The notes: generated by a model from the sequence alone, not told the origin. A stretch of DNA of 64,000 nt from Pandoraea sp. PE-S2T-3 (GCF_002179965.1 NZ_NGUQ01000016.1:1-64000); one strand, 5' to 3'; shown: positions 19,573 to 28,639, counted from the first letter of the stretch. Numbers and translations are program-made.

Positions 19573-20333
19573 TGCAAAACCTCGTGAGCCTTATCTGCTG
19601 CGTTACCGTAGGCCAGGCCGGTGAGGATCTGTTTGTCGAGATGCCAGACCGGCGCGGGGGCCGCGACCGCCTTTTGCACGTGGGTCAGAAACGTGTGGCG
19701 GGAGATCTCGCCGCCGCCGAGTGACGCCAAGTGGGCCGTACTTTGCTGGCAGTCTATCACCTCTATTGCGTGTGTGCGTGCAAAGGCGACGAGCGCGGCC
19801 AGCGCAATTTTGGAGGCGTCGGTGCGTTTTGCGAACATCGATTCGCCGTAGAACATGCGCCCGAGCGCGACGCCATAAAGGCCCCCGACGCGCTCGCCCT
19901 GATACCACGTCTCGACACTGTGGGCGAGGCCGGCGTCATGCAAGGCCCGATAAGCGGCAACGATGGCCGATGTGATCCAGGTACCGTCCTGACCGCGGCG
20001 CGGGGCTTCGGCGCAGGCGCGCATGACGGCGGGAAAATCTGCATCGAGACGGATTTCCCAGGCGTCGTCACGCAGTACGCGGCGCAGGAGCTTGCGGAAG
20101 TTATGGCTGACGACGAAGTTCTCGGGGCGCAGCACCATGCGTGGGTCGGGGCTCCACCACAACACGGGCTGGCCCTGCGAATACCACGGGAAGATACCTT
20201 GGTGATAGGCGGCGAGCAGCCGTTGTGGCGAGAGGTCGAGCCCGGCGGCAAGCAGGCCGGGCGCTTCGCTGGCAGCGGAGAGCGCGTTATCGGCCGGAGG
20301 AAAGGGATCGTTAGCTTCGAGCCAGACAACCAT
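19569..20333 (-). CDS. aat: Leucyl/phenylalanyl-tRNA--protein transferase
   Basis: The 254-residue Aat adds Leu or Phe to N-terminal Lys or Arg for ClpAPS degradation. Family motifs are [54 protein letters not shown] and [17 protein letters not shown]. It is first in the aat-bpt pair and lies 39 bases downstream of the NUDIX gene, probably in one transcript. Confidence 0.95.
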   Translation of the reverse strand: MVVWLEANDPFPPADNALSAASEAPGLLAAGLDLSPQRLLAAYHQGIFPWYSQGQPVLWWSPDPRMVLRPENFVVSHNFRKLLRRVLRDDAWEIRLDADFPAVMRACAEAPRRGQDGTWITSAIVAAYRALHDAGLAHSVETWYQGERVGGLYGVALGRMFYGESMFAKRTDASKIALAALVAFARTHAIEVIDCQQSTAHLASLGGGEISRHTFLTHVQKAVAAPAPVWHLDKQILTGLAYGNAADKAHEVLQ

Positions 20334-20372
20334 GTCGGGGCGGCGGCGCGGTGCGGTGAGCGCGGCGAGCGC

Positions 20373-21005
20373 TCAGCCGCGCAACATCGGCGTGAGGATA
20401 TCCTCAGTGTGCGCCGTGTTGACGGGCAGACTGGGCACCGGCACGCCGGGCACGCCTGCATCCGTGTTCGCTTCCATGTGGATGCCGAAAGCCCCGGCGC
20501 GCCGATCTTCAAAGAAGAAGCGCAGCGTCTTGGCGACCGTGGGGAACGCGATGTCGTCCCACGGAATCTCGTCTTCGGAGAACAGGGCGACTTCGAGGCT
20601 CTCTTCACCAGCGGCAAATTGCGGCTCGCGCATCTGTGCCAGATAGAAGATGTGGACCTGATTGACGTGCGGGACGTTGAGCAGCGAGAAGAGGGCGCCG
20701 ACGTCCACGAGGGCGCCAGCTTCTTCGAGCGTTTCGCGAGCAGCGGCCTGCGACGTTGTCTCACCCATTTCCATGAAGCCGGCCGGCAGGGTCCAATAAC
20801 CCAAACGCGGTTCAATGGCGCGCTTGCAGAGCAAGACCTGATCGCCCCATACCGGGACGGTGCCGAGCACGTTGCGGGGGTTCTGATAGTGAATCGTCCC
20901 GCAGTTCACGCAGACGTGCCGTTCACGGTTGTCACCGGGCGGGATGCGCAACTCGACCGGATGGCCGCAGGCAGAACAGAATTGGATGGGAGGGCGTCGG
21001 TTCAT
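20373..21005 (-). CDS. NUDIX hydrolase with N-terminal zinc ribbon
   Basis: This 210-residue pyrophosphohydrolase starts with a four-cysteine ribbon (CSACGH...CVNCG). The NUDIX box is GFMEMGETTSQAAARETLEE at about residues 64-83, with the RE-x2-EE-x-G metal-binding core. The family removes nucleoside-diphosphate-linked compounds such as NAD(H) or damaged nucleotides. ATG 21005 was preferred to an upstream in-frame start because the ribbon begins there. Confidence 0.9.
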   Translation of the reverse strand: MNRRPPIQFCSACGHPVELRIPPGDNRERHVCVNCGTIHYQNPRNVLGTVPVWGDQVLLCKRAIEPRLGYWTLPAGFMEMGETTSQAAARETLEEAGALVDVGALFSLLNVPHVNQVHIFYLAQMREPQFAAGEESLEVALFSEDEIPWDDIAFPTVAKTLRFFFEDRRAGAFGIHMEANTDAGVPGVPVPSLPVNTAHTEDILTPMLRG

Positions 21006-21155
21006 GGTTGCTGCGAGTGTATCATCGGCGGCGCGCGCTGTGCGGCGACGCACGCGGCGTTACGGGATAACCCGTTCTATATAGGAAGTGCCGTCATGGC
21101 GCAGTGCGGCAACGATGTCACAGCTGGCCCCAGGAAAAATAATCTGACGTTATTG

Positions 21156-21184
21156 TTGCACTGCGATGATGATTGCCATATAAT
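21156..21184 (+). promoter_or_regulatory. Promoter of tRNA-fMet
   Basis: TTGCAC (-35, 21156-21161) and TATAAT (-10, 21179-21184) are separated by exactly 17 bases. The tRNA begins 14 bases after the -10, as expected for a stable-RNA promoter. Confidence 0.8.
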
Positions 21185-21197
21185 CTATTTCTTCAGA

Positions 21198-21274
21198 CGC
21201 GGGGTGGAGCAGTCTGGCAGCTCGTCGGGCTCATAACCCGAAGGTCACAGGTTCAAATCCTGTCCCCGCAACCA
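21198..21274 (+). tRNA. tRNA-fMet (initiator, CAT anticodon)
   Basis: The 77-base gene folds as a cloverleaf with encoded CCA. Initiator features are the mismatched C1-A72 end pair and the three G-C pairs in the anticodon stem (GGG-CTCATAA-CCC). Confidence 0.97.
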
Positions 21275-21279
21275 AATTG

Positions 21280-21314
21280 AAAAGCCTGATTTCCAAAAGA
21301 AATCAGGCTTTTTG
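21280..21314 (+). terminator. Rho-independent terminator after tRNA-fMet
   Basis: AAAAGCCTGATTTC pairs with GAAATCAGGCTTTTT around a short A-rich loop, ending in a T run. Confidence 0.9.
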
Positions 21315-21370
21315 CGTTTTGCCTTGGCCATACGCATTCAACGCAATCGATCTCTCATCCGGGACTCTCG

Positions 21371-21835
21371 ATGTCAGGCATTTTCACCACTAGCGAAACC
21401 GAATTCGACGCGATCACCGAGTTGTGGGAAGCATCCGTGCGTGCCACGCACCATTTCCTGAGCGACGCGGACATTGCGTGGCTGCGCCCGCGCATTCGCG
21501 AGGACTATCTGGGCGCGGTGACCCTGCGCGTGTTCCGAGACGATGCGGGAGTCATCCGTGGTTTTCTCGGTGCCGCCGAGGGCAACGTGGAAATGTTGTT
21601 TGTCGCGCCCGAGGCGCGCAGGCAGGGCATCGGTGCGGCGCTGCTGGCCTATGCCGTGCGCGAGTTCGATTGCACGAAGGTCGACGTCAACGAACAGAAC
21701 CCGCAGGCGCTGGCGTTCTATCAGCGCGAGGGGTTTGAGGTGATTGGCCGATCCGAGTTGGACGGGCAGGGCCGTGCGTTCCCGCTATTGCACATGCAAC
21801 TGGCTATCGCGAAGACGGCATCAGGCGCTGTTTGA
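21371..21835 (+). CDS. GNAT-family N-acetyltransferase
   Basis: The 154-residue acetyl-CoA-dependent transferase shows the GNAT core: VEMLFVAPEARRQGIGAALL (acetyl-CoA pyrophosphate loop R-x2-G-I-G) and VDVNEQNPQALAFYQREGFE. It resembles YjaB-type enzymes. The substrate is unknown. Its 3' end overlaps the convergent EamA gene by 32 bases. Confidence 0.9.
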   Translation: MSGIFTTSETEFDAITELWEASVRATHHFLSDADIAWLRPRIREDYLGAVTLRVFRDDAGVIRGFLGAAEGNVEMLFVAPEARRQGIGAALLAYAVREFDCTKVDVNEQNPQALAFYQREGFEVIGRSELDGQGRAFPLLHMQLAIAKTASGAV

Positions 21836-22688
21836 TCTTCGCGCCGAACACGTTTACGGCAAGGCCTGCCATGACAAGCGCGGCGCCAGCGATTTGCGGT
21901 GCCGTGAGTTGTTCGTCCAGCAGTAGCGCTGCCGAGGCGAGACCGATGATTGGCACGAGCAGTGAGAACGGCGCGACCTGGCTCGCCGGGTAGCGCGTCA
22001 TCAGGCGGCCCCAGAGGCTGTAGCCGACGAGCGTCGCGACAAACGCCAGATAGGCGATCGCGAAGATCGAGGCACCCGAGATGTGCGAGAGCGATGCGGT
22101 GATCTGCTCGGGCCCTTCGAACCAATAAGACAGCAGCGCAAAAGGAATGGGGGGAATCAGACTCGCCCAGACCACGAGTCCGACGAGATCGACCTGACCG
22201 ATCTTCTTCGTCACGATGTTGCCGGTGGCCCAACTGAGCGATGCGCACAGCGTGAGCACAAAACCGAGCAGCGTCATGGCCCCGCCGCCTTGTGCGCCGA
22301 TGATGGCCAGCCCGGCGGCGGCGATCAGCAGGCCGACGACGTTTTGTGCGCGAAACCGTTCGCCGAGGCAGACAACGGCAAGTCCCAGCGTGAAGAAGGC
22401 CTGCGCCTGAAGCACGAGCGATGCGAGGCCGGCCGGCATGCCGACGTACATCGCGGTAAAAAGCAGCGCGAACTGGCCGAACGAGATGGTGACGCCGTAG
22501 GCGATCAGCCAGCGCCACGGCACGGCCGGGCGCTTGACGAAGAAGATGGCCGGAAACGCGGCAAGCAAAAAGCGCAGCGCGCCGAGCAGCATGGGCGGCA
22601 CGCCGTGCAACCCGACTTTAATGACCACAAAGTTCACGCCCCAGGCAAGGACCACGATCAATGCCTGCAACAGATCCTTCGGGGCCAT
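21804..22688 (-). CDS. EamA-family transporter (YdcZ/EamA-type exporter)
   Basis: This 294-residue protein has ten hydrophobic segments in two EamA repeats (LQALIVVLAWGVNFVVIKVG at the start). It most resembles O-acetylserine/cysteine exporters. ATG 22688 was chosen because AAGGAGA precedes it; the in-frame ATG at 22721 has no ribosome-binding site. Confidence 0.88.
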   Translation of the reverse strand: MAPKDLLQALIVVLAWGVNFVVIKVGLHGVPPMLLGALRFLLAAFPAIFFVKRPAVPWRWLIAYGVTISFGQFALLFTAMYVGMPAGLASLVLQAQAFFTLGLAVVCLGERFRAQNVVGLLIAAAGLAIIGAQGGGAMTLLGFVLTLCASLSWATGNIVTKKIGQVDLVGLVVWASLIPPIPFALLSYWFEGPEQITASLSHISGASIFAIAYLAFVATLVGYSLWGRLMTRYPASQVAPFSLLVPIIGLASAALLLDEQLTAPQIAGAALVMAGLAVNVFGAKIKQRLMPSSR

Positions 22689-22962
22689 GGCGGCGTCTCC
22701 TTGTGTTTGTTCTTGTGACATCGGGAAGGCGAAAGTGTACTCCCCGAGCGTCGACGTTGTCGTCAGGAACCGAATTGAGGGGCGCCCGTTGTTTGGGGGC
22801 TCAGTGCGAGGTTCGGAGGCGGGTTGCGCCGCCTGCGAGGCCGGTACGCATGACGTATACTTCGTGTTTTGTATCGTAAAAGACGTCGTTTGATGGGGTG
22901 CTGCGACATTGGCGCTCACCCGGGATAGATCAGGACGTATCAAGAAATACCGAGGAATTTGC

Positions 22963-24018
22963 ATGAACTTGCCTGCCCGCCGCGTCAGCGTGGCGCCGAT
23001 GATGGATTGGACCGACTCGAATTGTCGCGTTTTCCATCGTCAGCTTTCGCGTCACACGTGGCTGTATACCGAGATGGTGACGACTGGTGCGCTGTTGCAC
23101 GGAGATGTCGCGCGCCATCTGGACTTCGATGCGATCGAGCATCCGGTGGCGTTGCAACTCGGCGGCAGCGAGCCGCAGGATCTCGCACGTGCTGCGAAGC
23201 TGGGTGAGCAGTGGGGTTATGACGAAATCAATTTGAACTGCGGTTGTCCGTCGGAGCGCGTGCAGCGCGGAGCGTTTGGTGCGTGCCTGATGGCGGAGCC
23301 CGAATTGGTGGCCGATTGCGTGAAGGCGATGCGCGACGTGGTGCAGGTGCCGGTGACGGTCAAGCATCGTATCGGCATTGATGACGTCGAATCGTTTTCG
23401 TTCGTCGAGGATTTTGTCGGCAAGATCGCGGAGGCGGGATGCAGCACGTTCATCGTTCACGCGCGCAACGCGATTCTCAAGGGGCTGAGCCCGAAAGAGA
23501 ACCGCGAGATTCCGCCGCTCAAGTATGACTATGCCTATCGTCTCAAGCAGGCGTTTCCGCAACTCGAGATCCTGATCAACGGTGGCGTGAAGACACTCGA
23601 TGAGGTGGCGCTGCATCTGCAACATGTGGATGGTGTGATGTTGGGCCGCGAGGCGTATCACAACCCGTATGTGCTCTCGGAAGTCGACGCGCGTTTCTAC
23701 GGCGATGCTGCGCCGGTGAAGTCACGCGAGGCTGTTGAGGATGCGTTGATTGAATACGCGGCGGCACAAGTGGCGAAGGGGCACTATCTGGGCGCGATCA
23801 CGCGTCACGCATTGGGCTTGTATCGTGGCGTGCCGGGCGCGCGCGGGTGGCGTCGGGTGCTCTCCGACCCGAAGCGTCTGAAGGCGGGCATCGGTGCGTT
23901 CGAAGAGGCGCGCGCGCAACTGCGTGCGGGCGCGTTGGCCGAGCGCGATAGCCGTGACGCGCGTGAGGCACGCGATGCCGGCAATCTGCCGGACGTGTCG
24001 TCATTGATGTCGGCGTAA
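22963..24018 (+). CDS. dusA: tRNA-dihydrouridine synthase A
   Basis: This FMN enzyme of 351 residues reduces uridines in the tRNA D-loop. It has MMDWTDSNCRVFHR, the catalytic Cys95 in NLNCGCPSERVQ, HARNAILKGLSPKENREIPP and GVMLGREAYHNPY, all typical of DusA. A C-terminal basic extension (about 325-351) is poorly conserved. The start at 22963 follows CGAGGAA. Confidence 0.95.
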   Translation: MNLPARRVSVAPMMDWTDSNCRVFHRQLSRHTWLYTEMVTTGALLHGDVARHLDFDAIEHPVALQLGGSEPQDLARAAKLGEQWGYDEINLNCGCPSERVQRGAFGACLMAEPELVADCVKAMRDVVQVPVTVKHRIGIDDVESFSFVEDFVGKIAEAGCSTFIVHARNAILKGLSPKENREIPPLKYDYAYRLKQAFPQLEILINGGVKTLDEVALHLQHVDGVMLGREAYHNPYVLSEVDARFYGDAAPVKSREAVEDALIEYAAAQVAKGHYLGAITRHALGLYRGVPGARGWRRVLSDPKRLKAGIGAFEEARAQLRAGALAERDSRDAREARDAGNLPDVSSLMSA

Positions 24019-24128
24019 GAAGGCCCGAGAGGGCGATGCACGGCGGGTCATTGCCGCGCGAGAACACCATGCCGCGCATCGATCACGCGTGTGAGCCAAG
24101 AAATATTTAAAAGAAGTGAAGAAAGTGC

Positions 24129-24158
24129 TTGGCAACGCGATAATAACGTCGCTATAAT
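24129..24158 (+). promoter_or_regulatory. Promoter candidate of tRNA-His
   Basis: TTGGCA (24129-24134) and TATAAT (24153-24158) are 18 bases apart, about 42 bases before the tRNA. Confidence 0.6.
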
Positions 24159-24200
24159 CTTGTTTCTGTTCAGCAAGCAAGTCATGTTGTTGATCACGGC

Positions 24201-24277
24201 GGTGGCCGTAGCTCAGTTGGTAGAGTCCTGGATTGTGATTCCAGTCGTCGTGGGTTCGAGTCCCATCGGTCACCCCA
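24201..24277 (+). tRNA. tRNA-His (GTG anticodon)
   Basis: The cloverleaf has the extra G-1 paired with C73, which is diagnostic for tRNA-His. The anticodon loop is TTGTGAT and CCA is encoded. The phage integrase gene starts its 3' end 67 bases downstream, so this tRNA is the integration target and remains intact. Confidence 0.97.
24233..24277 (+). other. Probable attL core in the 3' half of tRNA-His
   Basis: Tyrosine integrases of this type recombine in the anticodon-to-3' part of tRNA genes, and the integrase gene lies immediately beside it. The matching attR copy would be at the far prophage end, outside this window, so the exact core cannot be read here. Confidence 0.6.
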
Positions 24278-24344
24278 AAATTCCTTGTTGTTCCCGGTAG
24301 TAACCACTTCGCTTATCAACGAATTCCCCGATTTGTCAATTTGC

Positions 24345-25502
24345 TCACTTTGTCGGTGACGCCTTTTTCACGCGTCTGCGATCGTAGTGACGCATCGTCG
24401 TTCCCGGGTCCGCGTGCGCGGCAAAGTCGAACACGTCAGCCTCTCGGCGCTCAAGTTTTTCCGTGATCGCAACGGGCCTTCCGTCATTCAGCGTGAAGTA
24501 CGCAGGGTGAGTCGTGATGAGATGGGCAGCGCGGCGCTCTGCGTCCTGCCATTCGGCTCGCACAGAAGTGTCGAATGTCGCGATCCATGCAAACTGAGCA
24601 TCCTGCCAAACACTTCCCCATCCGCTTCTTGAATATGGCTGACCTTTGCGATTGCCGAAGAGGGCCATGCCAGGAATCCGGCGCCCTTGCTGAGCGCGTT
24701 TCACGACAACGTTCAATCGCGGCGACCAAGCGCGCAGCTTCATTACCTTCTCGTCCCCTCGCTTGCGCTTGGCACTTTCGACTAGAACCCCATCGTCCCG
24801 TATGCCCGAGCGGTGGAACGGGCGTACCTCGGCCGCACGGAACCCAGTGAGATACGCGAACATCGCAGCGCATCCCATCGTCTTGAAGGGCAGGTCCTGT
24901 TTGATTGCCCACAGGTAGAAGCGCGTCACTTGGCGGCTCGTCACGTCACGCCGGATTACTTCCGTCTCGTTGAGCATGAGCCCGATAAACGGGTTGACGT
25001 CTATCAAGCCCCAACGCACGGCGTAATTGCAGATCGTCTGCATGGCGGCCATGTCTTTGTTTGCACTTGCCGGGGCGCCGGCCGCAGCCCGAGCGTCGAG
25101 GTACTGATAGCCGTGGACCATCTTGAGCGACGTCGGGGACATTCGGCCGAAGAACTTCGTGAGGTTCGCATATCGCGAGTTGCGAACAGCGATCCCGTCT
25201 TTGCTTTGGTCTCGATAGTGCTTCGGGTCGTGGTCCTTCTTGAAGCGATCGATCATGTCCCCGACTGAGCCGGCCACGACCTGTCCGGCCTGGATATCCA
25301 GAGCTCGTCGCTTCGCCGTTGATTCCGCGACACTGATACTTGCCCGATCACCAACCGGCGCAGTAGCAAGGGTCTCGCCGCGACCGTCCGGATAGAGGTA
25401 GATGAACGAAACCTTCGTTACGCCCGTGCGCTTATACAGGCGCGGTACGGTGGTGCGCTCTCTATGCGTGGATGAAGGCTTTGAGGTTCGGCGTTTCGTC
25501 AT
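24345..25502 (-). CDS. int: Prophage tyrosine integrase
   Basis: This 385-residue tyrosine recombinase integrates and excises the prophage. A DNA-binding SAM-like domain covers about 95-190. The catalytic domain shows an Arg in YLTGFRAAEVRPF and the C-terminal H363-x8-H372-Y373 signature (HADPGTTMRHYDRR) with Tyr373 as nucleophile. I placed the start at ATG 25502, which overlaps the end of the DUF4224 gene by 41 bases; the longer frame upstream is the shifted DUF4224 sequence. Confidence 0.9.
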   Translation of the reverse strand: MTKRRTSKPSSTHRERTTVPRLYKRTGVTKVSFIYLYPDGRGETLATAPVGDRASISVAESTAKRRALDIQAGQVVAGSVGDMIDRFKKDHDPKHYRDQSKDGIAVRNSRYANLTKFFGRMSPTSLKMVHGYQYLDARAAAGAPASANKDMAAMQTICNYAVRWGLIDVNPFIGLMLNETEVIRRDVTSRQVTRFYLWAIKQDLPFKTMGCAAMFAYLTGFRAAEVRPFHRSGIRDDGVLVESAKRKRGDEKVMKLRAWSPRLNVVVKRAQQGRRIPGMALFGNRKGQPYSRSGWGSVWQDAQFAWIATFDTSVRAEWQDAERRAAHLITTHPAYFTLNDGRPVAITEKLERREADVFDFAAHADPGTTMRHYDRRRVKKASPTK

Positions 25503-25695
25503 GCTTCGTGTTCTCGATCTCGTGGGCGATACCCATTTTTTTGTCGCGGTACGCGCGTGCAACCTTCGGTTGACCGTGTGCGTCAACGACATAGCGCCAG
25601 CGGTGGGTGGTAAGCCACTTCATCATGGCGGCCCGTTGGTTTGCCTTGCACCCAATCAGCTCGGCGAGCTCGTGCATGGAGAGGTAGTCGCTCAT
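25462..25695 (-). CDS. DUF4224 domain protein, integrase-associated
   Basis: The 77-residue protein (MSDYLSMHELAELIGCKANQ, then TTHRWRYVVDAHGQPKVARA) matches DUF4224. Such proteins nearly always precede phage integrases and are thought to act like excisionases; that role is inferred. ATG 25695 has GGGGA upstream. Its 3' end overlaps the integrase start, so expression is coupled. Confidence 0.8.
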   Translation of the reverse strand: MSDYLSMHELAELIGCKANQRAAMMKWLTTHRWRYVVDAHGQPKVARAYRDKKMGIAHEIENTKHDETPNLKAFIHA

Positions 25696-25748
25696 CTCGC
25701 AATTCCCCAATCTCTCGCGGTCACCCGCGGAATTTCGTTCGTACTATC

Positions 25749-26018
25749 ATGGCTTCTCGGCCACTCTCGGAAGCCGCTCAAACCATGCCGTCCATCAACT
25801 TCGTGCATCGCGGGTGCACCGTCGACATTCAGATCGGCGAGCGTGCGACGCTGTGGGACATCACCATCGAAGTCACGCCTTTTGATGGCGTGGAGCTCAT
25901 CGAGCCCTTCGGCCCCAGAAAACTCAAGCTGCCAAAGACCGAAGCGCTCGACGACATCACGAACACCCTCGTGGACGAGGTATGTCTGGCGATTGATCAG
26001 CGGCTGGTCGGCTGCTGA
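25749..26018 (+). CDS. Small uncharacterised phage protein
   Basis: The 89-residue product (or 77 from ATG 25785) is compact and protein-like (VHRGCTVDIQIGERATLWDI, then EVTPFDGVELIEPFGPRKLK) with no recognised domain. It runs opposite to the integrase and is followed by a terminator at 26128. A leftward open frame overlaps it antisense, but this rightward one has better composition. Confidence 0.55.
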   Translation: MASRPLSEAAQTMPSINFVHRGCTVDIQIGERATLWDITIEVTPFDGVELIEPFGPRKLKLPKTEALDDITNTLVDEVCLAIDQRLVGC

Positions 26019-26019
26019 T

Positions 26020-26229
26020 TCAGCCGTTTGAAGTGGGCGTGCGCGGGATTTCCTTAGAAACAAGCATCCCAGCGTCGCGTAGCCTGTCCTGACCGTTAGC
26101 CACTTTTGCCCCAAGCCATACGGACTCAAGCCCCCACGTCCTGGCGGGCTTCTTTTTGTCGCGGTCGGGTGGGTAGTCATGCTGCCTTCTCGATTTCCAA
26201 GTTCTCGACGCTCTGGATTCGATTGCCAA
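26020..26229 (-). CDS. Possible small ORF overlapping the dcm 3' end
   Basis: The frame encodes DKKKPARTWGLESVWLGAKV and ends in SKEIPRTPTSNG, which looks protein-like, but its only ATG (26229) lies inside dcm. An ATG overlapping the dcm stop (26180) is in another frame, one base off at an A5 run. It may be a decayed or mis-assembled small gene. Confidence 0.3.
   Translation of the reverse strand: MAIESRASRTWKSRRQHDYPPDRDKKKPARTWGLESVWLGAKVANGQDRLRDAGMLVSKEIPRTPTSNG
26128..26157 (+). terminator. Terminator after the 25749 gene
   Basis: AAGCCC (26128-26133) pairs with GGGCTT (26146-26151), followed by CTTTTTG. Confidence 0.6.
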
Positions 26230-27553
26230 TCCACCGCATCACGTTGACAGCCATGCTGTTGCCAAGGGCTTTGTAGCGGGGTCCGTCTGGAGCCTTCTTG
26301 CCGGGAAGCAGCGTGTAGTCGTCCGCAAACCCTTGCAGTCGTTCGCATTCGCGAGGTGTGAGCCGACGGACTTGAGTTGCTGTCAGAAGCGCGGGAGCCG
26401 GACTGTTTGCATCGAGGCACGGTGATCGCTCTTCGAACAACTTGCCAGCGTTGTTGCTCTTGGTGTTATGGAGCTTGGTGGTATAGACCATGACAGCCTG
26501 ATGCCCCCCTCCATTCGTATGGCTGTTGGCGTGGCCCATTGACCGCTGCGTTGCCGCAACGTCGCCGATGGCGAACCCGTTGCGCCCGCTGGTCTTGCAG
26601 TCGAAGCCAATAGCCGGCAGGAAATGACCCGCTACGGCGCCCTCCGGCCTGCCGCCCGCACCTCCGGCGAAGCTATCGCGGCAGATTGCGCCGGCTACTA
26701 CTGGAATCAGCGGCGTGCCGCGGCCGGTGCCGTCTTCGCTTGCGTCGAATCCTTCGGCGCGCAGCGAATGAGCAACGAGCAACGTCTCCGTCTCCGCATC
26801 GATTCGCTGATTGCTCGTCGTGAGTGCGCGAGCAATCGTCGGGATCATCAGCCCGTCTCGGCCGTCGCCTCCGCACGCTCCGCTACCGTTGAGAGCGCTG
26901 CGCGTAAGGGTTCCGGCAACTCTTTCGCCCGTTTCGCGGCGCGGCGCAGGATGCCCGAGCAGGCTTTCGCGCTCAAAAAGTACCGCTGCGGGACGTCGCC
27001 AGTCTCCAAGATATCCGACAACGAACACACGCCGGCGTCGCTGAGGGACTGCGCGAGAGTGTGATTCCACTCGGACGTACTGAGCGTCAAGAACGCGGTA
27101 GGCGAACCCATACCCGAGTTCTGCCAAGCCCCCGAGGAAGGTACCAAAATCCCGGCCCTTGTTCGATGACAGTACGCCGGGGACGTTTTCCCAGACCAGC
27201 CAGCGGGGAGCGTATCGGCGAGCAATGGCAAGATAGGTGAGCATGAGGTTGCCACGCGGATCTGCCAGTCCCTTTCGGAGTCCCGCGACGCTGAAGGACT
27301 GACAAGGGGTTCCGCCGACGAGAAGATCGATAGTTGCATCGGGCCAGTCCTTGAACTTGGTCATGTCGCCCAGGTTGGGCACGTTTGGGTAGTGGTGGGC
27401 GAGCACGGCTGCGGGGAAGCGCTCGATCTCCGAGAATGCCTGCGGCTGCCAGCCGAGCGGATGCCATGCGCACGTAGCGGCCTCGATGCCCGAGCAGACG
27501 GACAGATAACGCAGCGGCCGGCAGTCGCCCAGAATGATCTCGTTCTGTCTCAT
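26177..27553 (-). CDS. dcm: Phage DNA (cytosine-5) methyltransferase
   Basis: This 458-residue C5 methylase has the ordered motifs: YLSVCSGIEAAT (SAM binding, motif I), GGTPCQSFS with catalytic Cys84 (IV), WENVPGVL (VI), VPQRRRRVFVVGY (VIII) and the C-terminal ALGNSMAVNV (X). The target-recognition region is long (about 205-395) and of unusual composition. No restriction enzyme is adjacent, so it probably protects phage DNA from host restriction or alters promoters. Confidence 0.93.
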   Translation of the reverse strand: MRQNEIILGDCRPLRYLSVCSGIEAATCAWHPLGWQPQAFSEIERFPAAVLAHHYPNVPNLGDMTKFKDWPDATIDLLVGGTPCQSFSVAGLRKGLADPRGNLMLTYLAIARRYAPRWLVWENVPGVLSSNKGRDFGTFLGGLAELGYGFAYRVLDAQYVRVESHSRAVPQRRRRVFVVGYLGDWRRPAAVLFERESLLGHPAPRRETGERVAGTLTRSALNGSGACGGDGRDGLMIPTIARALTTSNQRIDAETETLLVAHSLRAEGFDASEDGTGRGTPLIPVVAGAICRDSFAGGAGGRPEGAVAGHFLPAIGFDCKTSGRNGFAIGDVAATQRSMGHANSHTNGGGHQAVMVYTTKLHNTKSNNAGKLFEERSPCLDANSPAPALLTATQVRRLTPRECERLQGFADDYTLLPGKKAPDGPRYKALGNSMAVNVMRWIGNRIQSVENLEIEKAA

Positions 27554-27652
27554 GGTTCAATTTGCTACGAGAAATGGTGCTTGGTCGGCGATTGACTGCA
27601 TTCGCGCGTCGCCGATGCTAGGATGGGCTCTCGGATACAGATGGAGGTCGCG

Positions 27653-27931
27653 ATGGCCGAAGGCGCAGAAGTGTTCAGCTCGCACGAAGGATTTACGATT
27701 CGTGCTTTGGCGATGCCGGAGTATTCTCCGCACGGTCCGGGCGTTAAATTTGGTTACGTTGCACATGTGTGTCGCCCTGGTGCAGATACCCGCTATGCCG
27801 ACAAGGTGGTGCGTTTTGCTCATCCCGTGCATGATTTCGCATCGGCTACGGCAGCCGAAGAAGCGGCATTTAATGAGGGGCGGTCCATCATCGACGGAAC
27901 ACATGCGAGCCTGAATGCCAAAGGTCTGTAG
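27653..27931 (+). CDS. Uncharacterised 92-residue phage protein
   Basis: ATG 27653 follows TGGAGG at good spacing. The product (FSSHEGFTIRALAMPEYSPH, then GYVAHVCRPGADTRYADKVV) has no recognised domain. It is an isolated rightward gene between leftward genes, the usual setting of a cargo gene. Confidence 0.65.
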   Translation: MAEGAEVFSSHEGFTIRALAMPEYSPHGPGVKFGYVAHVCRPGADTRYADKVVRFAHPVHDFASATAAEEAAFNEGRSIIDGTHASLNAKGL

Positions 27932-27933
27932 CA

Positions 27934-28605
27934 TCACGCCCCCTTAGCGCCATCGACGCGCTTGAACTCGATCACCCACACCCACGGGTTTGCATCCCAC
28001 GAGCCGGGGCCGCTGATCGATTCCCACAAGATGCGGAAGCCATCGCGGTATACGCCGCCCAGTGATTCGATTTTGCGCGGCTTTCCGTCGGCATCGTCGC
28101 GGAAGGTGATCCCGATTGCTTCGCTGCCTTCAGCGCGTGCATCCGCTTCGCTGATGCTATTCAGCCGCTCGACGCGCACGCCGGTGATTTCAAGCACCAG
28201 ACGGCACATCGAACGCGGCATGTGGATCGCAGGACGCTTACGCATTTCGTACGGCTCGATGTGATCGGGGTCGTCCGACTGCCCATATCCCCATTCGGCC
28301 GCACTGCGTCCTTCATCGGATTCGACGAATACTGGGCCAACCCATCCGTGCTGCTCGACGTCGTACGTTGTCTCGCGCACCCACAGGCGGTCGCCGGGCT
28401 GGCCGTGTGGGCTATTCGTGAAGTCGCCGCCGTTCACCTCGCCGGCCAGTTCGTGAGCGGCAAGCAGCACGCCGAAATGAAGATCCTTGCGGGGCTTCAC
28501 GACCCGCCTCGTCTGCGTCTTGGTGCCGTCGAGGATTGCGCGCACCATCGCCGCGCTGAAGAAGATAGGGCGCTCACGCGTAGCGCGTGTTTTCGAATCG
28601 CTCAT
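27934..28605 (-). CDS. ASCH-like phage protein
   Basis: The 223-residue protein begins after a short tail with RPIFFSAAMVRAILDGTKTQ TRR-type sequence, then GDRLWVRET and a C-terminal NPWVWVIEFKRV strand. This pattern (transport of a substrate into a TRRV... WVRE... W-W-V fold) is that of phage ASCH/PUA-like proteins thought to bind RNA or nucleotides. The function is not established. It ends two bases from the 27653 gene. Confidence 0.7.
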   Translation of the reverse strand: MSDSKTRATRERPIFFSAAMVRAILDGTKTQTRRVVKPRKDLHFGVLLAAHELAGEVNGGDFTNSPHGQPGDRLWVRETTYDVEQHGWVGPVFVESDEGRSAAEWGYGQSDDPDHIEPYEMRKRPAIHMPRSMCRLVLEITGVRVERLNSISEADARAEGSEAIGITFRDDADGKPRKIESLGGVYRDGFRILWESISGPGSWDANPWVWVIEFKRVDGAKGA

Positions 28606-28639
28606 GCTAGGATTCCTGAAAGACAATCTCGGGGATTTA

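Noticed and set aside
25692-26420. Long leftward open frame (242 codons) after dcm, with an ATG overlapping the dcm stop
   Set aside because: It is antisense to the better 25749 gene over most of its length, its composition is rich in Arg/Gly/Ser, and a different frame in the same place looks more protein-like.
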